Shown: positions 12,762 to 25,299, counted from the first letter of the stretch. The stretch: 64,000 bases of DNA from Chloromonas sp. AAM2 (GCA_004335635.1 QAXH01005413.1:31026-95025), one strand, 5' to 3'. Numbers and translations: made by a program. Notes: generated by a model from the letters alone, not told the origin.

Positions 12762-13270
12762 GATTGGTTTGGAAGCGTTGTTGCGATTCGTGGTGGCATA
12801 CCAGTACCACATGCTAGCGTGCTGGGTACGCTGCTGGCCACCCTATTGCCAAGGGGAGACAACAAAGGACAGCATTCTCTTTTTTTTACAGCCCATTGCG
12901 CTCATCAGACCTCTGGATCAAGCACTGGTACAGACCAGGTGCAGATTGAAACATGTTAACCTCGCTGCAATCCTGCAGAATTGACTTGACCACTGGGGCC
13001 GCACAGCTGCCATGTCATGCTAAAACGGGGGTCGCTGACACGCATGTGTGACACACCCATACCTGTACCCATCATCTGTACCCATACCACCCATAACTGT
13101 ACTCATAACTGTGTTCATAACTGTATCCATAACTATGCCCACGCATGTGCAACCTTGGACAGCTTGTGTGTGACCGTGTAATGACATTGGTCGTTCTTGA
13201 AGCGCCACCCACTCCATCAACTCCCTCGGAGTGTTGTAAAAGCGTGCGAGAGGAAGCGCAACTGGCAAGA
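12762..13270. other. Spacer upstream of SEM1
   Basis: About 0.5 kb holding the RPN8 3' flank and the SEM1 promoter region. It includes a short degenerate repeat of CATAACTGTA-type units near 13068-13140. No gene is seen. Confidence 0.6.
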
Positions 13271-14206
13271 ATGACCGGCGAAACTAAGAAGACCTTGGAG
13301 GAGTGAGCGCCAAGTGTTGGTGCCCCGCTTAGCTCGTGCCTCGTTCTCCGTCCTCCGATGCTGACACGTGCTGCTTTCTTTTCGTGCGTGCAGAGATGAC
13401 GAGTTTGAAGAGTAAGTAGCGATCAGCATCGGCCTACAGTGCATGCACGTACCTGCACGCGCGCATGTTTTGTGGCATGAGCTTTGGGCATGCATGCGGT
13501 ATCTTGCATGGCTGATGCAGCCCGGAACTGCGCTTGCATGTTCCGTGGGAAGGTGCAACTGTTGTCTACACTGATTTTCACATACCGTCATGGTGGCGCC
13601 TCAGCTGCATGGCTCACTGCACCAAGGGCCTTGCGTGGTTCAATGCATGCATGCGTACAGCACATGCGATCTCGTGTTGGTATTCGTTCGCTGCCCAATG
13701 TCACCTCTAAACCTGCTTTCCTTCTCCTTTGCTTTCGGTCCTCCCTTGACTCAAGGACACGTAAAGACTACTACCATCGTTACACCATCATGTCACCATC
13801 GCCCTCATGGTATGCCCCTTTCCTTGTTCAGAAGCCTAAGGCACATTCAAACCAGCATTTCTTGTGCCGGGCTGCTTTAGGCTCTTTACTTTCTGTAGAC
13901 GGCAATGTGAATCTCTAGAAGGAGAAACTCAGATTGAGAGGGACGGAGAGGGGCTCATTTGAATTTGAACTTCCCCGTTCAGTGTGTTCCTTGATTTTCC
14001 ACCCCTCCATGTTGCATGTGCTGCTGTTTTGTGGTTTCAGGTTTGAGTTGAGGGACTGGCATCCGTCCAGAGTTGATCTTCAGGACGCCCGGCTCTGGGA
14101 CAAGGACTGGGACGATAACAGCCTGACCGACCCCATCGGACAGCACATGAGGGAGCAACTGCCGCAGATGATGCAGCAACAGCAGCAACAACAGCAACTA
14201 CAGTAG
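13271..14206 (+). CDS. SEM1: 26S proteasome subunit SEM1/DSS1
   Basis: A small acidic, intrinsically disordered subunit of the proteasome lid; in other eukaryotes it is also a partner of BRCA2 and of the TREX-2 complex. There are three exons: 13271-13302, 13394-13411 and 14041-14206 (TAG), giving 71 aa. The first acidic/aromatic block EEDDEFEEFELRDW and the second block LWDKDWDDNSL are the two hallmark segments of DSS1, in the right order and spacing, followed by the C-terminal helix (GQHMREQLPQMM). The second exon is only 18 nt and encodes DDEFE; the joins are phase 2 on both sides. The C-terminus ends in a polyglutamine run (eight Q), which is unusual for the family. The start at 13271 gives a family-typical length. 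It lies 510 bp downstream of RPN8 on the same strand. Confidence 0.88.
13394..13411 (+). other. SEM1: 18-nt microexon of SEM1
   Basis: Flanked by an AG acceptor (GCGTGCAG) and a GTAAGT donor. It supplies five residues plus two split codons of the conserved acidic core; skipping it would delete six residues (EDDEFE) in frame. Confidence 0.8.
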
Positions 14207-16050
14207 CGCTGCAGTGGTAGCCTGACCGGGCTGCTTTCTTCTTCTGAGCAGTTTGCTGACTGAAGGTGCTGTCAACCAACGACCACAGCAAGTGCCACAG
14301 CAGCAGCAGCAGCAGTGGCTGAATACTGCAGGCAGGCACAGCTGCAATTGCAAGCCCTGGCCACGCATCTGCCTGACTTATCGCGCTCGCCCTTGTGCAG
14401 CTGTCCCACCCCCTTGTCTCCCGCAGGCCCCTGGGTGGCCACGTGATTGTGCCTGTCTTGCCTGTAAGCCGCGCCCACAAAGCTGTGCATGGGCATCCAA
14501 GGCATCAACCTGTGGCATGGCGCAAACATCAGCAGTTCATTTCCTGTAGTTTGCTGCACGCATGAGTGTGCACATGTGTCGATGAATGTAGAAATGACCG
14601 ACCGTGGTAGGTGTCAGGGGCACTTCCCAGAGTTCAGGCTTGAGGTGCATGTGCAAGGTTACATGAACCAGGTCAATAATAAAAACACGCCAACCTCACT
14701 ACAATCCTGTCAAGCACACTTGCACCACTCAGAGTAATATCTTGGACATGGTGTTTATCTCGCGTCACGTTGATTGGTCCAACTTTGTGAGCATTCATTG
14801 GCATCGTCTCCTGCAACCTGCAGTGCTGTGTGCAGAAGTGTGCCAACTATATGGTGCAACAGAGGTTGATATCAAAGTGGTCTCGACATAACTGGGCCTT
14901 GGTGTTCATTTATACTGACACTGCTAGGCTTGCCCTAGCTTAGTCGCCTTGCTTGGGAAGTGACCTGTGGTTACCGGGTTACCTAACTCTGGCAATGGTT
15001 TCTTACACTTGCTACAACGGCCATGCTTTCCTGTTTGCAAGGTGTGTTAGTCTTGAGTTTGTCTATTTGTGTAAACGTGCTTCCCTACCTCGAGAAAGCA
15101 ATGGTTTGTCGAGAGATGCAGGCAGGCACAGGTGCGTTTTACTCGAATGCATGTTCCGAGACTACTGGACTTGGACACCCCTCGTGCCCTGAGCCGGGGG
15201 CAGCTTCAGCCTGCCAGGCGCAAGCGGGCAGCCAACATGCAGTAGTACCACGAGGTCAGCAGCTGGTTAAGACAGTCTGACGAGTTAAACGAATTAGTGA
15301 CAAGTTGAATTGTTTGTACATAATGTGCTCTCTGCTTGGAACCAAGTTGCAGCCAAAGATGCACGATGGACACAATACCAGCACCAACTGGCTTTCCAGC
15401 ACACAACATTTGGATAGGCTTACACACATACACATATGAGTGCACAGGGAAGCACAGAACACAGCTCATACAGAGCGAAGGCGCATGTGCCATTCAAACA
15501 ACGGCTAATGCCAACCAAGCTGCCGGCTCCAGACATGCTTCTGCATGGTCGTGGTTGTGCCAGAATTACCCTGCGTCTCAAGCCCGTCTCAAAACTCGAG
15601 CTAGAGTGGCAGGCAACAGAGCGACAGTGTCAGTCAGATGAGAACTGCAGGCGTGGTCTGGGGCTTTCAAATGCTGCAAAGCCATGCATGGGGCAATCGC
15701 GTTGTCCCGGCAGACTCCAGCAAGCCACAACAGACAACAAACCGACAGGATAGCTTAGAAGTCGCATATATGTAATATTTTATTTTATGTCATTTGCCTG
15801 AACCTCACTTGCAAGGCCAGCTCACATTTCAGTGTGACCACATGACCATGACCTCGACAACCGTCGAGTTCGGTCGAATGCAGGCAGATGTGGGGCTCCT
15901 GAGAAACAGTCCGGGTGGTTAAATAATATGCAGCACGTGTGTGGGATGTGCAGCCAAATAGCTGCGCCAGAGCACTGGCAAGGAGAAACCAGGAGGGCAA
16001 AAGACAATGGGCAGGTCGGGGTTGGGTCCAGGGGTCAGCGCAATTAATGT
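14207..16050. other. Convergent intergenic region SEM1/kinase
   Basis: This holds the 3' flanks of SEM1 (plus) and the kinase (minus). A CAG/CAA-rich stretch follows the SEM1 stop (about 14282-14316), so the polyQ-coding repeat tract seems to continue past the stop codon in degenerate form. No coding region is recognised. Confidence 0.55.
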
Positions 16051-19000
16051 CTAGTTGTTGTGTGGCCGGCCCGCGCTGGCGGGTGCGGGGCTCTGGCTGC
16101 GGGACGCGTCCCGACGCGCCCTCCGGCTCTCGAAGAGCTCCAACCTGTCCTGTTTGGCCATTTGCATGAGCCGAGAGAAGGCGGGCCGGTCGATCGTCAC
16201 CTTGGGCTGCTTTCGGGGGCCTGCGCGGAGGACGGGCAGACAGACGGCGATTGGCGGATGGAGGCAATGCCTGGGGTAGGGCAAAACGGAAAAAGTAAGA
16301 AACCGAATACGCAGCTGGTGATAAGATGTAATTCTTGTCATGCATTTGATTAGAGAAGAGCACCTGAGTTGTGCACCAAAACAACGTTTCCATCTACTCA
16401 ACGCTGGGTGTGGCGAGTGGCAGGGGGGCGCCACGGCCTACTTCTCAGGTTTTAAATTAATCCAAGTTACCACTCACTGACTGATTCAATCCCGTGCACC
16501 AAAGCACCCACTCACCGTTGGTCCCGTTAGTGGTTGGTTGTGTCGGTTGACCCCGCGCCTGCTCCGCGGCTACCACGGCCTCGTCCGCCCGCGCCTCACG
16601 CAACGCTGCGGATAGATGGATGCACCCAACTCAAGCCCGGATAATGGAATGGTCAAGCCCCACCTTTGCTGACGCTTTGTCTGTTCCATTGACCTAGCGG
16701 CGGTTGACGCAGCAGGTAACATGCTTTGCTGTTCTGCACATTTTGTCAGTTTTGGATGTGCGGTTGTTCAACCATCTGTCCCTGGGAGTCTGGTCAAGGG
16801 TGTTCTTGCGCTGATCTGAGAAAATAGACCAATGTGCGAGATGATGGAAAGCTGTGAACGATGCTAGCGCAAACACTGGCACGGACTCACCCGCTGGCAC
16901 GGACCTACCCGCTGGCACGGACCTACCCGCTGGCACGGACCTACCCGCTGGCACGGTGTCCTGTATGGCGCACTCCTCCTCGCCGCACAGGAGCGACTCG
17001 AGCTCAGGAACCCCCAGCTCGCCCGACCCCGCGCGGTCTATGGCCTCAAACACCCTGCACCCCGGCAGCGAGATGCGCAATGCACCAGATGCATGTTGTC
17101 CATGTTGTCTTTGTAACCTTCCTAACCTTCGTAATTTTTGTAACCTTCCTGTTGTCTTCCTAACCTCTTCTTTGACAAGATCTGTTAAAAACGTGTTAGT
17201 TGTTTTTGTGTTTGTTGTTGAGCGAGGTGCACGTTGATTCAAATGCCGAGGTCACGTAGACAGAGCCACCTGTTAGCCTGGTGCACTGAAGGGCGCATGC
17301 GCATAACTCCACCCCCTTGTTGTTGTCTTCTCACATCCGTGTCGATGCGCGCAATGCGCACAAGGGATGCGTACCCCAAGTCCGGGACAAAGGAACTCAA
17401 AGTCAGTCCAACTGAGTCAGTCATAAGGCTGTCATGTGTGTTGCATGCGTGAACTGAGTGCGTGAACCAAGCATAAAACACCCCTTACTGGTGTAATCGC
17501 TTCACCAATCACTCCCAGCCTGTCATGACACTGATATCCGGGCCTGGTGGATTGCGTTTGGCTGTATCGCGCAAATGCAACTCAGCTTAACATCTCTCAT
17601 CAACAGTATACTCCACCTTAACATCACCTCATCAACAATACACTTTTTTCGATTGCAAAACGCCTCAACTGCACACCCCCTCAATCATACTCCCCTTCGC
17701 AGTTATTCGCAGTACGCACCTGTTTACGAGCTGCTCCCACTCCTCTGACTCCTGCACTTCGCCCCAATCTGTGAGCGCTGCCAGCCACTGCACCACACCA
17801 CAGGGCACACCAGGTTCAAGGAGTTAGGGCAAAAGAAGCCCTCAGATGGCTTTGCTGTATCCAATGGATGGGATGGGGCGACACGTTGGCATGAAGCAAT
17901 GCGCCCATGGAGCGGCAGTGGAGGGTCACAGCCAAAGGCAACCCAGGCATACAAATATGATACCAGAAGGGGCCTGGTCGAAAAGGGGCAGAGCGGGTTG
18001 AAGGGATTGAGGCACAGCAAATGAGTGGCTGCTGGCAATGTCTTGCCGCTTCCGCTTGATGTCTGTCGCCTCTGTTGCATAAATTGGACAGCTGATTGTC
18101 CACTAGCATATGCCTTTTCACATCAGCTGAACTGATAAACGCACGCACTACACAGCAGTCTTAACCAGGTGATGGTGGGGGTTTCAGACTGAGCAGCAGC
18201 AGTCCCTCAGCATGCAAGACTGATGGTACATGGAGAGTGAGCATTCTGTTCGGCTTGTCGGACGATAGAGGTGTAGATAGATGCATCAGAATGTTCTAGA
18301 ATGCTAACAGGGGGTGCTGAGGGTGCTAATGTCCACTAGGAAAATCATAGCAGACTTGCTAGCCAGTGCAATTGTCAACTTTGATGTCGGTCTTGGTGAC
18401 CTGAGGGTATCAGCACGCTGTTGGCTCTGTATGGTGTAGATTGGCAAAGTGGCTACGGATTTGTGCTAACCATGCTAATGTCCGGCTAGAACGTTGCCAG
18501 CTGGTGCTTATAGTACCGTCCACTGGTAGCACCCCTGCTACCTGTACCGGCTAACCCTAGCACACACACTATCTGATGTACTCACTCATTCAACCCTGGG
18601 ACTGACCTCATTGCCATCCATGTTTCCATCCTCGTCGATGGAGAAGCTTGACAGAAGCTGCCTGATTTCAACGCCACTCAGCTGCCACTGACCGTTGTTG
18701 AGGACCTCAACCACCTGAACAGACATAGAAATGGCATGTGAGCCTGGGAGCGTGCTGCCGGGGTTTGCACCAACCACAGTCAAACAGCCACGCACTATCA
18801 CACAGTTGGTCACACACTGCCACGAAGTGCACATATACACAGTGTCCCACAGTCACAGAAACGTGTGAATAGACATTTCCATGGTCGTGAAGCTGACATC
18901 CATCCTATATCAATACAGATACACAGTTAGCTTCGGCCCAGCCCACTAGCTGTGCACATGCCTCACATCGGCCATTATACCTTTTGGTAAGGAATCTTAT

Positions 19001-22000
19001 AGCCGGTTTGCAAGCTGTTGGCAGTTGCTTCGGTTTGGGAGGTGGTTGAGGCGGTTGTGTCCACAGCAGCCCTGCTTAGGGTGTCCCGCAGGTTGGCCAG
19101 GATGGTTGGATCATAGGCTGTCATGAAGGAAGCCACCTTGGATAATGATACCTGTTTGAGCCTGGATACAAGAAGAAAATCAGGCAATCGGTTCAGAATG
19201 GATTGAATGGTGTTGCCAGACAACTAGAAACACATGGTGTTGTTGACGTGTTAGCTGGCTGACAACATGATGCCAGAGCCCAAGTCAAACCAGATTTGCA
19301 ACTGGAATCAAAACGGTTGCAGCTCAGTGTAGCTGACTGAGTCCTTCTGTCATCAAGGGACGTTTGATAATTGAGGTTGATAACTTGCGTTGTCCTGGAT
19401 TGGACTGCACTCGCGTCTGCTGTTGCAAGTCGGTCTTATTCTGAGACCTTCGTCACCCCACGCACAGTTGTACTATACAGGTAGCTAGCCAAGCACAGGT
19501 GGTTATGAGTTGTAACTGAAAGACTGCTCGTATCAACTCCACCTACTTAGCATAAGTGCCATAACGTTGCAACCGCTGAACCAGGGAGTCATCCAAAAGC
19601 GGGTCCAACCGTCCAACTGCTTGCCCAACCGCTTGCCCAACCGCCGCTCCAACCGCCGCTCCAACTGCTGCTCCAACCGCCATGTCAACTGCCGCCCCCA
19701 ATGCTGCACCAACTGCCACGACACTTGTGGCAGCCATGGCGGCTTGGTTGTTATCTAGGTCCGCCAGCCAAGGATGTTGTAACGCTTGCGCTGCTGTAGG
19801 CCGAAGTGCTGCAATACCAGATGTAACAACGGACAGAATTGTTGCATGTTGCTACCAGTGAATCTCCAGCATGCAAGGATCGTGCAGCTTAGTTTGCTGG
19901 GTGATGTTGCGTGATAAAGAATCGTCAGTATACCCATGCAAGCAGCTTCTTGCTACCCATGCGTGCCCATGACGCATGCCATACAGGCAGCGCCTTTGCT
20001 GCTCAAGCCGGGCAAAGACGGTATCCATTATTGTCTCAGGCATGGCTTGCTGGCGTCCATGTGCATGTGGGGCTCTATGATCATCAACACAGCAACCATA
20101 ATCTTGTTAGCTGCCTTCAACATTGCCAAGGATGTCTCCACTGTGCCATTGTGGAATGACTACACAGAGTGCTGACAGTGCTAATGTCCGGACACCCTAG
20201 CCACATGGCCAGCAGACTGAATGCGTACAGTCACGGCTGGTGCTGAATGGTGTTAGAACGGTGCTACAACACGTGCTCAGTATACAGGCTAATCCTAGCA
20301 CGCCACCCTGTTCTGATGCTACGTTATGAACATTAGAGTCGAAAGTCATGACAGCCTGTTCGTCCAACCATGCATCAAGGCCATAAGACGGGACAGAGAT
20401 GGCGCATTCTTGTAACTGATGACTTCACATTTTGTGAGCGACTTGTAACTGATTTCGTAACTGACACCACAGCCCATTCGCACCTGCCTCACGCGTCAGC
20501 AGTTTCTGCACCAAGTCTTTGGCGTCGGGAGTAATGATATCCCAGGGCGGAGACTCAAAGTCAAGTTCTGAGTAGAGAATCGCTGCGAAGATGTCCTTAT
20601 TAGTCAGCTTTGCACGCGACAGGTATAGGTCCGATGCTAACGGGCCACCCTCTTCACTGCAAAAGAAAAAGCAAAGCGATAGAAATCATCACATCATTGA
20701 GCGAGCAGCTAACAGTCAATCAGTAAATGTTGGCGCCTTGTCGCAAACACAGTGCAATGCACAGTGACATGTGCGAAAGCGTTTGTCCAGAGTCCTATAC
20801 ACTGCCTTGGGACTCAAAACACGCATAGCACTACAATTGCCTTGGTTTCTGTGCTGGTCTGCCACAATTCCAGAGCCCTCTGCCGGCGCATGACAATCGT
20901 TTCAACCATGCTGTGAACATCTTATCGGGTCTAGCACACGGACCCTCCATGCAGTGGTCCGTACGGTCGATGAGCCTTGTGTGCGTGTGGTGGTGCTACG
21001 CGGGCGCCTGGAAACCGCTCCAACCAGAACGTGTTAACCACCAATCGGCCACCATCGCTGTCATCACTGCACGCACCTTGTGAAAGGCAGGCGTGCAGCC
21101 AGTAGCTGGTAGGCTATGACGCCCGCACTCCACACGTCCGTTTTCAAACCGTACCGCTTCCGCAGTACCTCCGGAGAGCAGTACACAGGGGTGCCTAAAC
21201 AGGTGTGACCGGTGCGCAAATCATCGGACAAGCACAATTATCACAGCAGGTACTGCGACTGTCGTCATACCCAGATTTTCGAAAGCCTTAATAACACCGC
21301 AGTTCTTGATTCCCAGCCGAGGCATGGATCCTTTCTTCATGATCAAGACAGATTTCAGCGGTGTCAAACGGAAGAATCACAGAACCTTTCTTTGAGACCA
21401 AGATACGTTCCAGCTGTGCCAACAATCCAGACTGAATCCGTTGTGAAACTCTTCAAGGCTCAGCAAAGAGCCCAATGCAAAACACCCAGTGCTTCACCTG
21501 CTCTGTCGTTAAGCTCCTCTCCTTCCACGCAATATTCAGCAATTCCAAAGTCAATCATTTTGAGGGGCGCATTGGGGGAGTCGTCCAGAAAGAGGAAATT
21601 CTCTGGCTGCAGTTACAACCACAGTTTCAGTTAGTCCAGCTGGAGAAACTGAAATCCAGTGATTCTCATACACGCTGTGACGTAGGCTGTGCCAAGGTGA
21701 GCAGTGCCACTCTGGGCCTCCCTACCAGCAAACATGCATGTGCCCCTAAGGTTGAAATGCTGTACTGCGATGGTGCCCACTTGTCGGATAGACGAGCATG
21801 GAAGGCAACCGTTCTGGTGCTGCTGACAAACGAACTCAACCAACGCCAACTAAGTAACTGACTCAACCAACTCGCCTTAACGTCTCTGATGACCACTCCT
21901 CGTGAGTGGCACTGCAAAACAGTAAGCAAGATGCGTACAGGGTGTGTCACGGAATCAGGCCTTGATTAAACAGCAGTTTGCTTTCGAGCCTGCATAACCT

Positions 22001-25000
22001 TTGTCCTCTGAGCTGAGCAGTGTTGGCATCATACCCTGACCAGGCAGCCAGATGTCCATGTGTGCAGAACAGGCTGTGTTCAATTCAACAGTTTTCATTC
22101 AACGGTAGGTGTGATGATGTGTGAGTGGAAAGCCAGCAAAACAAAACAACCGGCTACATTACCATCCTACCCTACCCGACTCTACCTAACCATACCCTTA
22201 CAAAACACGAGCATAAATCCTACTTGAGCCACAGCACACATCACACCCCCTCGACAAGCCTACATTGGTCACAGGTCGCGTCACCCCTGTGTACTCACTG
22301 AACTGCCGCCTAAACTAGAGATCACTAGTTCATTGTTTGCCACAAGCCTTCTAAAGCAGTGCTCGCATCACTTAGTGGTGCAGGCTTTGACAATTATCAC
22401 TTTTTACCCTGCCCTTACCCTTACTCTACCTTTACCCTACCCTTACCCTACCTTTACCCTAACTTTACGCTGCCCCAAGCCTACCTGGGCCACAGCACGC
22501 AGCACCTCCCGTACGAGCCGGGCTGCTTGTCGCTCGCTGTACGCCCCCCGTTTGATGCGTTTCCTGCAAAGTTGGTTGGGTCAGTTACAGAGTCGGTTGG
22601 AGCCACGTGAAACTGTTGGAGAACGAGGAGCCTCGCCCCTGCCACGTGTGCTGAGATACCGCACATCATCCATACCAGCATGCACCAAGCAATCCATCTG
22701 AGACTTGGCATTCAAATGCCGGCCGGCCGCATGTTGGGCCACATGCTAACAATTCAAATGCCGACCCAGTGATCCTCGGATCATAGCAACGCAAGCCATC
22801 TCGGCCGTCATTCAGCGCGCTACCATGGCTGATCTACCACACAAGGTGGCACTGCAGCAGTAAGCAAATCACTTCTCACCCAAGGTGGAGATGCAGGAAC
22901 CTGTCGGCAGGCCCAGGGAACTCACTGGCAGGCCCACAGGCATTGTGTTAAGCTCCGCTTTAAGATTGAATGTAAATGACTTGTGTTCGTTCTTGTAAAA
23001 AAAACTGATTGCGAACGGCCACGTGTCAGCTTGGGTTCAGTTGTGAATAATAAATCAAAAAAAAAGATGTTTGCCAGTTCTGGGACAGTTTCCAAGAATA
23101 GCACTGGAACCAGTGTGGCAGCAGGGATAAGGTGACGACCTCGTGGATTTGGACTGTGGGTGTGGGCAGAGAGAGTATTTATTACGTCTGCACCAGTGTG
23201 ACCTGACACTGAAGTGTGCTGTTGATGTGTGAACTGGTACACGTCCAGTCAGAGTAATAGTAGGCATCAGAACTCGGTAATGTAAGTCGCCACCAAGTGC
23301 TCCAGTTGCCTCACTCTCTTCAGCATGCTCGTGTGCTGCGCTCGCAGACGCCCCACAGCCTGTCTCCTGTGTTTTGATATATTGCATTGTGTGGTGGTCA
23401 GGAGGGCCGTCAGCACGGTACGAGTAGTGCACACATGTAATGCACAGGCTGGTACGACCTCAGAGAATTGCATGTTCTCAATTTGTCTCGGCGCACGTTC
23501 TGATGTTGTGCGGTCGTGTTGCCTTGTGTCGCACAGCCAAGATCCGCTGGAACGGGGATTGCAACAACTGGGACCCCTCAAGGCAGACCTCCGGAAGCTG
23601 TTCGAGCGCCACACTACACCAGTCAAGCGTGGCTGGCCGCAGCGCATGTCACAGGACAGTGAGCTTACGGATGGCCTTGGCATTCCACCTCAGCTGGTCT
23701 ATGCACCTGGCCAGTCCAGTCCACTGCCTAAGCTGAGAAATCAGATTGAGCAGTGGGACAGGAAGGGTTGGCAGTGAGGATTGCGTTGAGTTGTGAATAA
23801 TAAATTATGTTGATTTCCAGGACGACCTTGAATATCATCCAGTCCCAATCAAGCCAACCACAAAAAGGCAACCACGCGCCCACCCACCCACGTGGTCTCA
23901 ACGACCCACCCACCCACGTAGCCTCAACCACCTACCACAGTTCCCCTCCAGTGCACAGCTGCATGACTATGTCCACACACTTATCATCCTCGAAGGCACC
24001 TTGAAGGTGCACCACGTTTAACGACCTGTGGAACACATGACAACGACAGTGTGACCACGTGGCAGTGCAATGACTCACGTGGCCCTGGCAATGATCACGT
24101 GGCAGTGCCTGGAGTCACGTGGTCTGACATTGATCATGTAGCAGTGCCCCAATGACAAGCACGTGAGGGATGTTGCAGGGCACCAATGGTATGGCACAAC
24201 AAAGCCTGTTTGAGGTTTTGCTTGACTCTCATCTGCAGACAACAGCCCTTGCGTGCATCATGCAGTGTCCATGTACCAAAAGCCAACTATCCACGAACTG
24301 CCAGTAACCACCTTACCTGCCCATGTGCTTGTACATATCCACTTCATGCTGAATGCGTCTTACAAAGTTCTGCTCCAAGTAGGAGCCAAACTTCTTCTTG
24401 ACAATGGTTTTGACGGCAAATCTGCATGCCAGGCAGAGGTGACATGCATGACGTATGCAGAGCGGCTGGATCATGTCATGTCAAAACATTAATCACTGTC
24501 GAAATGTACGGCTGAGGTGTGTGCAGGCTTCAGAATTCTGGACGTGTGATCTGGGAGCAAACTGTAAACCAACCAACAAGACAAGAAGCTCACTCTTGCT
24601 TGCTCTACTATTTGCACACATGCATGCTTTGCCCCAAACTTGCTGTGCCAGCCTGCCCATGCATCTGTTCTCTGCATGCACACATGTACTGCGCTTCATG
24701 CATTGATGAAAAGGTTGCAGCCTGTGACAGCCATTCCTTGCTCACAACAGGTCTTCCTCTGCCATGTGTCTCATTTGCTCCATGCGCACTGGCAACCCAC
24801 CAACCATGCAGCTGGTCGTCACTATGCCGGTGTTTGCCCACACACACCGTTTGCTCAAAGTCTGCAATATCCGCCAACATATGTGTTCCCTTCAGCCCAT
24901 GCTTGAAAGGCCCTACACTGACCGTCATGTCACACATGCATGCACTCGCATGGTCGTTCCGCGCGCACGTGAACATTGCCCATGCCCAAGCAGTGCTCAA

Positions 25001-25299
25001 GCGTACCATGCAGCTTCGTTCTTAGTACAGACTCCCAAGCACCCTCCCAAATACCCCCTTTGTGCACTCCCATGCACACCTCCATGTACAATTCCATGTG
25101 CATGGGAGTTCTCATGCGCACTCCCATGCGCACTCCCATGCGCACTCCCATGCGCACTCCCAAGCGCACTCCCAAGCGCACTCCCATGCACACTCACTGT
25201 GTGCCCGTGGCTCGTTCTGTGCACACATACACACTGCCGAAACTGCCGGATCCAAGGTATTCAGAAACCTCATATAGCTCGTCAAAATTTGTGGCAAAC
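16051..25299 (-). CDS. Calcium-dependent protein kinase (CDPK), start exon not found
   Basis: Exons, 5' to 3' on the minus strand: 25299-25198, 24421-24317, 24025-23936, 22563-22485, 21911-21876, 21606-21498, 21194-21077, 20656-20484, 19808-19547, 19161-18981, 18714-18607, 17787-17720, 17054-16945, 16605-16516 and 16220-16051 (TAG). They join in phase to 599 aa plus an unseen N-terminus. Kinase motifs are the Gly loop LGSGSFGSV, the VAIK lysine in FAVKTIVKK, the Glu helix, IRDVKPEN, DFG, SPE and the W-S-x-G helix. A Gly/Ala/Val repeat follows, then an autoinhibitory-like helix ([16 protein letters not shown]) and a calmodulin-like domain with degenerate EF-hands (for example [12 protein letters not shown] and [12 protein letters not shown]). 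HRD reads IRD. The intron after 21876 has a GC donor. The short 5' exon(s) must lie between 25300 and about 26800. Confidence 0.9.
16891..16956 (-). other. Four tandem 5' splice sites in an 18-bp repeat
   Basis: On the minus strand an 18-bp unit (GCGGGTAGGTCCGTGCCA) is repeated. Each unit supplies a usable donor: GTAGGT after 16945, 16927 and 16909, and GTGAGT after 16891. All are in the same phase, so choosing a later donor adds 6, 12 or 18 residues (GRSVPA-type) between EF-hand 3 and the C-terminal exon, with no frame change. Confidence 0.75.
19619..19721 (-). repeat. 12-bp coding repeat, (A/Q)AVG tract in the kinase
   Basis: A tandem 12-bp unit in the coding exon 19808-19547 encodes AAVGAAVG, then QAVGQAVG. 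It sits between the end of the kinase lobe (LQHPWLAD) and the autoinhibitory-like helix. It is translated in the chosen frame with perfect phase on both sides. Confidence 0.75.
22405..22472. repeat. Telomere-like CCCTWA tract in a kinase intron
   Basis: Degenerate CCCTTA/CCCTAC/CCTTTA units on the plus strand. They resemble interstitial plant or algal telomere repeats, but are too irregular to be a telomere. A shorter tract of the same type is at about 36434-36520. Confidence 0.6.
25100..25192. repeat. 12-bp repeat (CATGCGCACTCC) in a kinase intron
   Basis: About seven units, starting a few bases downstream of the splice donor of the exon 25299-25198 (minus). Open frames across it are repeat artefacts. 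Confidence 0.85.

Noticed and set aside
23535..23777. Plus-strand frame inside a kinase intron ([20 protein letters not shown])
   Set aside because: It looks helical and has an AG just upstream, but there is no partner exon, start or family; its minus shadow is equally plausible, so it was left unannotated.
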